Made by a program: the position numbers and the translations under genes
NCBI GenBank assembly: GCA_016699615.1
Contig: CP064984.1
Span: 1,674,001 to 1,738,000 of the forward strand
Source of the DNA: Sphingobacteriales bacterium
GTDB taxonomy: Bacteria > Bacteroidota > Bacteroidia > Chitinophagales > JADIYW01
Direction of reading: 5' to 3'
Length of the DNA stretch: 64,000 nucleotides
In this document: piece by piece, positions 62,002 through 64,000 of the stretch
Layout: each line of letters starts with the position of its first letter
How positions within the stretch are numbered: the stretch's first letter is position 1
The notes under the pieces: generated by a model
Told to the model about the DNA's origin: nothing
Databases searched by the model: none
What the model saw: the letters and a program-made list of their open reading frames with translations, nothing else

Positions 62002-62143
62002 AAAAAATAAATATAATAAGGCTTTACGTTATAAATAATTAACTAAACTAAAAAAATTAGCATAGGATGAGTAAAATGATATTTTAATAATGCATAAATA
62101 TTAGTAAAAGAGTGATGAAATTAGTTATATAGTTTATTGATTA

Positions 62144-62174
62144 TTTGTGTTGTCTGATTTTTTATGTAATTTTA
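62144..62174 (+). promoter_or_regulatory. Promoter of the vapBC pair (TTTG-N19-TAATTTTA)
   Basis: TTTG at 62144-62147 and TAATTTTA at 62167-62174 are spaced by exactly 19 bp, with one mismatch in the -7 box. The ATG follows 20 bp later. Confidence 0.5.
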
Positions 62175-62194
62175 TACTTATCTAAACTATATTT

Positions 62195-62440
62195 ATGAAA
62201 ATTGCAGATAACGATAATACATTAATAGATAGTTATTATTCTCTGATAAAAAATTTGAGTGCAGATAACAAACTAGAATTAATTGCTAAACTTTCAAAAT
62301 CGTTAAGAAGTACAGAAAAGTTAAATAAATCTTCATGGAAATCCTTATATGGTTCTATGGAATTAGATGAACCTATTGAAGATTTTATTACTGAGTTAAA
62401 AAAAGATAGAAGTTTTATTAAGAAAGCTATTAAGTTTTGA
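62195..62440 (+). CDS. Antitoxin of a VapBC-type pair
   Basis: An 81-residue protein. The first half (LIDSYYSLIKNLSADNKLELIAKLSKSL) is helical, and the C-terminal part is charged (EPIEDFITELKKDRSF), the usual toxin-binding tail of small antitoxins in Bacteroidota. Its TGA overlaps the TTG start of the toxin as TTGA. The call rests on pairing with the PIN gene. Confidence 0.8.
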   Translation: MKIADNDNTLIDSYYSLIKNLSADNKLELIAKLSKSLRSTEKLNKSSWKSLYGSMELDEPIEDFITELKKDRSFIKKAIKF

Positions 62441-62835
62441 AAAAATATTTATTAGATACAAATATTTGTATTTATTTCTTAAATGGGAAATACAATCTTA
62501 TTCATAAAATAGAAGAAGTTGGAATAGAGAATTGCATTGTATCTGAAATTACAATTGCAGAATTAAAATATGGTGTAGAAAAGAGTACACATAAAGAAAA
62601 GAATAAGAAGATACTTGAACTTTTCTTATTAAAATTTAATATAATGCCAATTTTCCCTGCATTAGATTTATATGCAAAAGAGAAGGTGCGTTTAAAAACT
62701 AAAGGTAAGACCTTAGATGATTTTGACTTATTAATTGGCACAACTGCTGTATATAATGAATTGATTCTGGTAACAAAGAATATAACTGACTTTGAAAGAA
62801 TAGAAAACATAAACATTGAAGATTGGACTATATAA
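62437..62835 (+). CDS. vapC: PIN-domain toxin VapC
   Basis: A 132-residue PIN ribonuclease. Active-site residues Asp7 (LLDTNI), Glu42 (TIAELKYG), Asp97 (LDDFDLLIG), and the VTKNITDFERI block (Asp118) are intact. TTG start at 62437, coupled to the antitoxin stop. It differs in sequence from the PIN toxin at 15.8 kb, which lacks the DTNICIYFLNG start, so the two are separate modules. Confidence 0.9.
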   Translation: MKKYLLDTNICIYFLNGKYNLIHKIEEVGIENCIVSEITIAELKYGVEKSTHKEKNKKILELFLLKFNIMPIFPALDLYAKEKVRLKTKGKTLDDFDLLIGTTAVYNELILVTKNITDFERIENINIEDWTI

Positions 62836-62894
62836 TTACTATATTGTCTGGTGAATCATATACTTATCGTATTTTTAGATAAAAATTAAATCAT

Positions 62895-64000
62895 TTGAAA
62901 AATATATTAATTACTGGTGGTGCTGGTTTTATTGGTTCCAATTTGTCTCTGAAATTAATAGAGAAAGGTTATAACATCACAATTGTAGATAGTCTTTTGC
63001 CACAAATACATGGAGAACAACCAGAAATTAGTTCGCCATTGTATGTGTCTATCAAGAATAAAGTGAATTTTATCCATGCTGATGTAGCAATCGTAGATGA
63101 TAGTTTTTGGCTAGATGTGCTAAAAAATCAAGATATTATTGTGCATTTTGCTGCTGAAACGGGCACAGGACAAAGTATGTATCAGTTGAATAGATACAAC
63201 CAAACAAATGTGATGGGCACCAGCAAATTACTTCAAGCGCTGCAAAATAAAAACCATCAAATACAAAAAGTGGTGGTGGCTTCATCAAGAGCTGTGTATG
63301 GTGAAGGAAAATATTTTTCTGAATCTATACAACAATTTGTGTATCCAAAGCACCGCGCTGAAATTGATATGCTACATGGTGATTTTGAATGTAAATGCCC
63401 AATAACTAATCAATCAGTAACACTTTGTGCAACGACAGAAGATAGCATGATACAACCTAATTCTATCTATGGTTTGAATAAATATGAGCAAGAAAAATCA
63501 ATAGAAATTATTTGTTCATCAATGGATATTCCTTTTGTGGCTTTTAGATATCAGAATGTATACGGTGTTGGTCAATCGTTGAGTAATCCATACACAGGAA
63601 TTTTGGCAGTTTTTTCTAATAGAATTAGAGCCAATCAGCCAATTTTAATTTTTGAAGATGGACAAGAAAGTAGAGATTTTGTATATATTGATGATGTGGT
63701 AGATGCTACGATATTAGGTATTGAAAGTGACAGTGCAAACAATCAAGTTTTTAATGTAGGTAATGGTGTGGCAACTTCTGTGATAGATGTAGCTCAAAGT
63801 CTGATTAAGAATTTTGAAATTGAAGTGCCAATAGAAATTACTGGAAAATTTAGGAAAGGTGATATAAGACATAATTTCGCAGATATCAGTAAAATAAAAA
63901 AACTACTTGGATTTGAACCTAAAATTGATTTTAGCAAAGGCATGAAAAAATATGTAGATTGGGTAAAAACACAAGCTAATCCTGAAAATAATTTTGAGCA
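62895..64000 (+). CDS. NAD-dependent nucleotide-sugar epimerase (SDR), cut by window edge
   Basis: The frame from TTG 62895 is open to the window end (over 368 residues). ILITGGAGFIGSNLSLKL is the NAD-binding loop; the SSRAVYG serine and YGLNKYEQEK (YxxxK) are catalytic. An insert with CKCP...LCATTEDS before the YxxxK resembles dTDP-L-rhamnose 4-epimerase and related enzymes. It probably makes a sugar for surface glycans. The true 3' end lies outside the window. Confidence 0.85.
   Translation, partial: MKNILITGGAGFIGSNLSLKLIEKGYNITIVDSLLPQIHGEQPEISSPLYVSIKNKVNFIHADVAIVDDSFWLDVLKNQDIIVHFAAETGTGQSMYQLNRYNQTNVMGTSKLLQALQNKNHQIQKVVVASSRAVYGEGKYFSESIQQFVYPKHRAEIDMLHGDFECKCPITNQSVTLCATTEDSMIQPNSIYGLNKYEQEKSIEIICSSMDIPFVAFRYQNVYGVGQSLSNPYTGILAVFSNRIRANQPILIFEDGQESRDFVYIDDVVDATILGIESDSANNQVFNVGNGVATSVIDVAQSLIKNFEIEVPIEITGKFRKGDIRHNFADISKIKKLLGFEPKIDFSKGMKKYVDWVKTQANPENNFE

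Noticed and set aside
62002..62194. Small RNA or extra gene in the largest intergenic gap
   Set aside because: No stable hairpin, T-run or convincing short frame was found; the only supportable element is the vapB promoter.

Overview
The window is a compact, AT-rich chromosomal segment from a member of the Bacteroidota. Evidence: a dcw cluster ending murC-ftsQ-ftsA-ftsZ, a PKD-repeat giant ending in a type IX secretion type-B (CHU_C-like) sorting domain, an OmpA protein with TSP3 repeats, a TPR/CHAT pair, a membrane pyrophosphatase, TAnnTTTG-type -7 promoter boxes and little sign of Shine-Dalgarno sequences. I would guess a Chitinophagales-like lineage, but the sequence alone does not fix the order. 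No rRNA, tRNA, CRISPR array or insertion sequence was recognised, and no intergenic gap exceeds about 210 bp.

Layout. 1-4.6 kb: cell division genes. 4.7-8.1 kb: dcd, an S41 peptidase whose reading frame breaks near its 3' end, and a cation/proton antiporter. 8.1-11.6 kb: sulfate activation (cysC, a COQ7-like di-iron protein, cysD, cysN). 11.6-14.7 kb, minus strand: an archaemetzincin lipoprotein, and a tightly overlapped radical SAM-miaA-phosphoesterase operon. 14.7-16.5 kb: a glycosyltransferase and a PIN toxin-antitoxin module bracketed by a 21-bp exact direct repeat. 16.5-28.5 kb: lon, recG, a wlbB-ABC ATPase-wlbA sugar group, a Met8-like siroheme enzyme, an OsmC protein, uvrA and an ECF sigma factor. 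28.5-38.2 kb: a pyrophosphatase-OmpA fusion with an in-frame TAG, dnaN, a SPOR protein, mutS2, a DUF998-like protein, floA-nfeD and rlmH. 38.2-45.8 kb: surface proteins (PKD giant, OmpA), marC and a helix-hairpin-helix protein. 45.8-52.7 kb, minus strand: an operon running leuB, phoD-like, glycosyltransferase, heptose kinase, methyltransferase, gmhA, heptose guanylyltransferase-phosphatase, which covers all four steps to GDP-heptose. 52.7-57.9 kb: TPR, CHAT, arginyltransferase-like and AI-2E-type genes. 57.9-62 kb, minus strand: polysaccharide flippase, small secreted protein, class III aminotransferase, cyclophilin and an unknown protein. 62.2-64 kb: a VapBC pair and a truncated sugar epimerase.

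The main things to check are: the 21-bp repeats around the PIN module; the TPR-CHAT-arginyltransferase operon; the OmpA domain fused to a membrane pyrophosphatase; nine -7 boxes lying only 4-9 bp before start codons, which implies leaderless or nearly leaderless mRNAs; recurrent TTGA stop/start overlaps using TTG initiation; and four apparent gene breaks (two A6 frameshifts, two in-frame TAGs) that could be sequence errors, decay or recoding.
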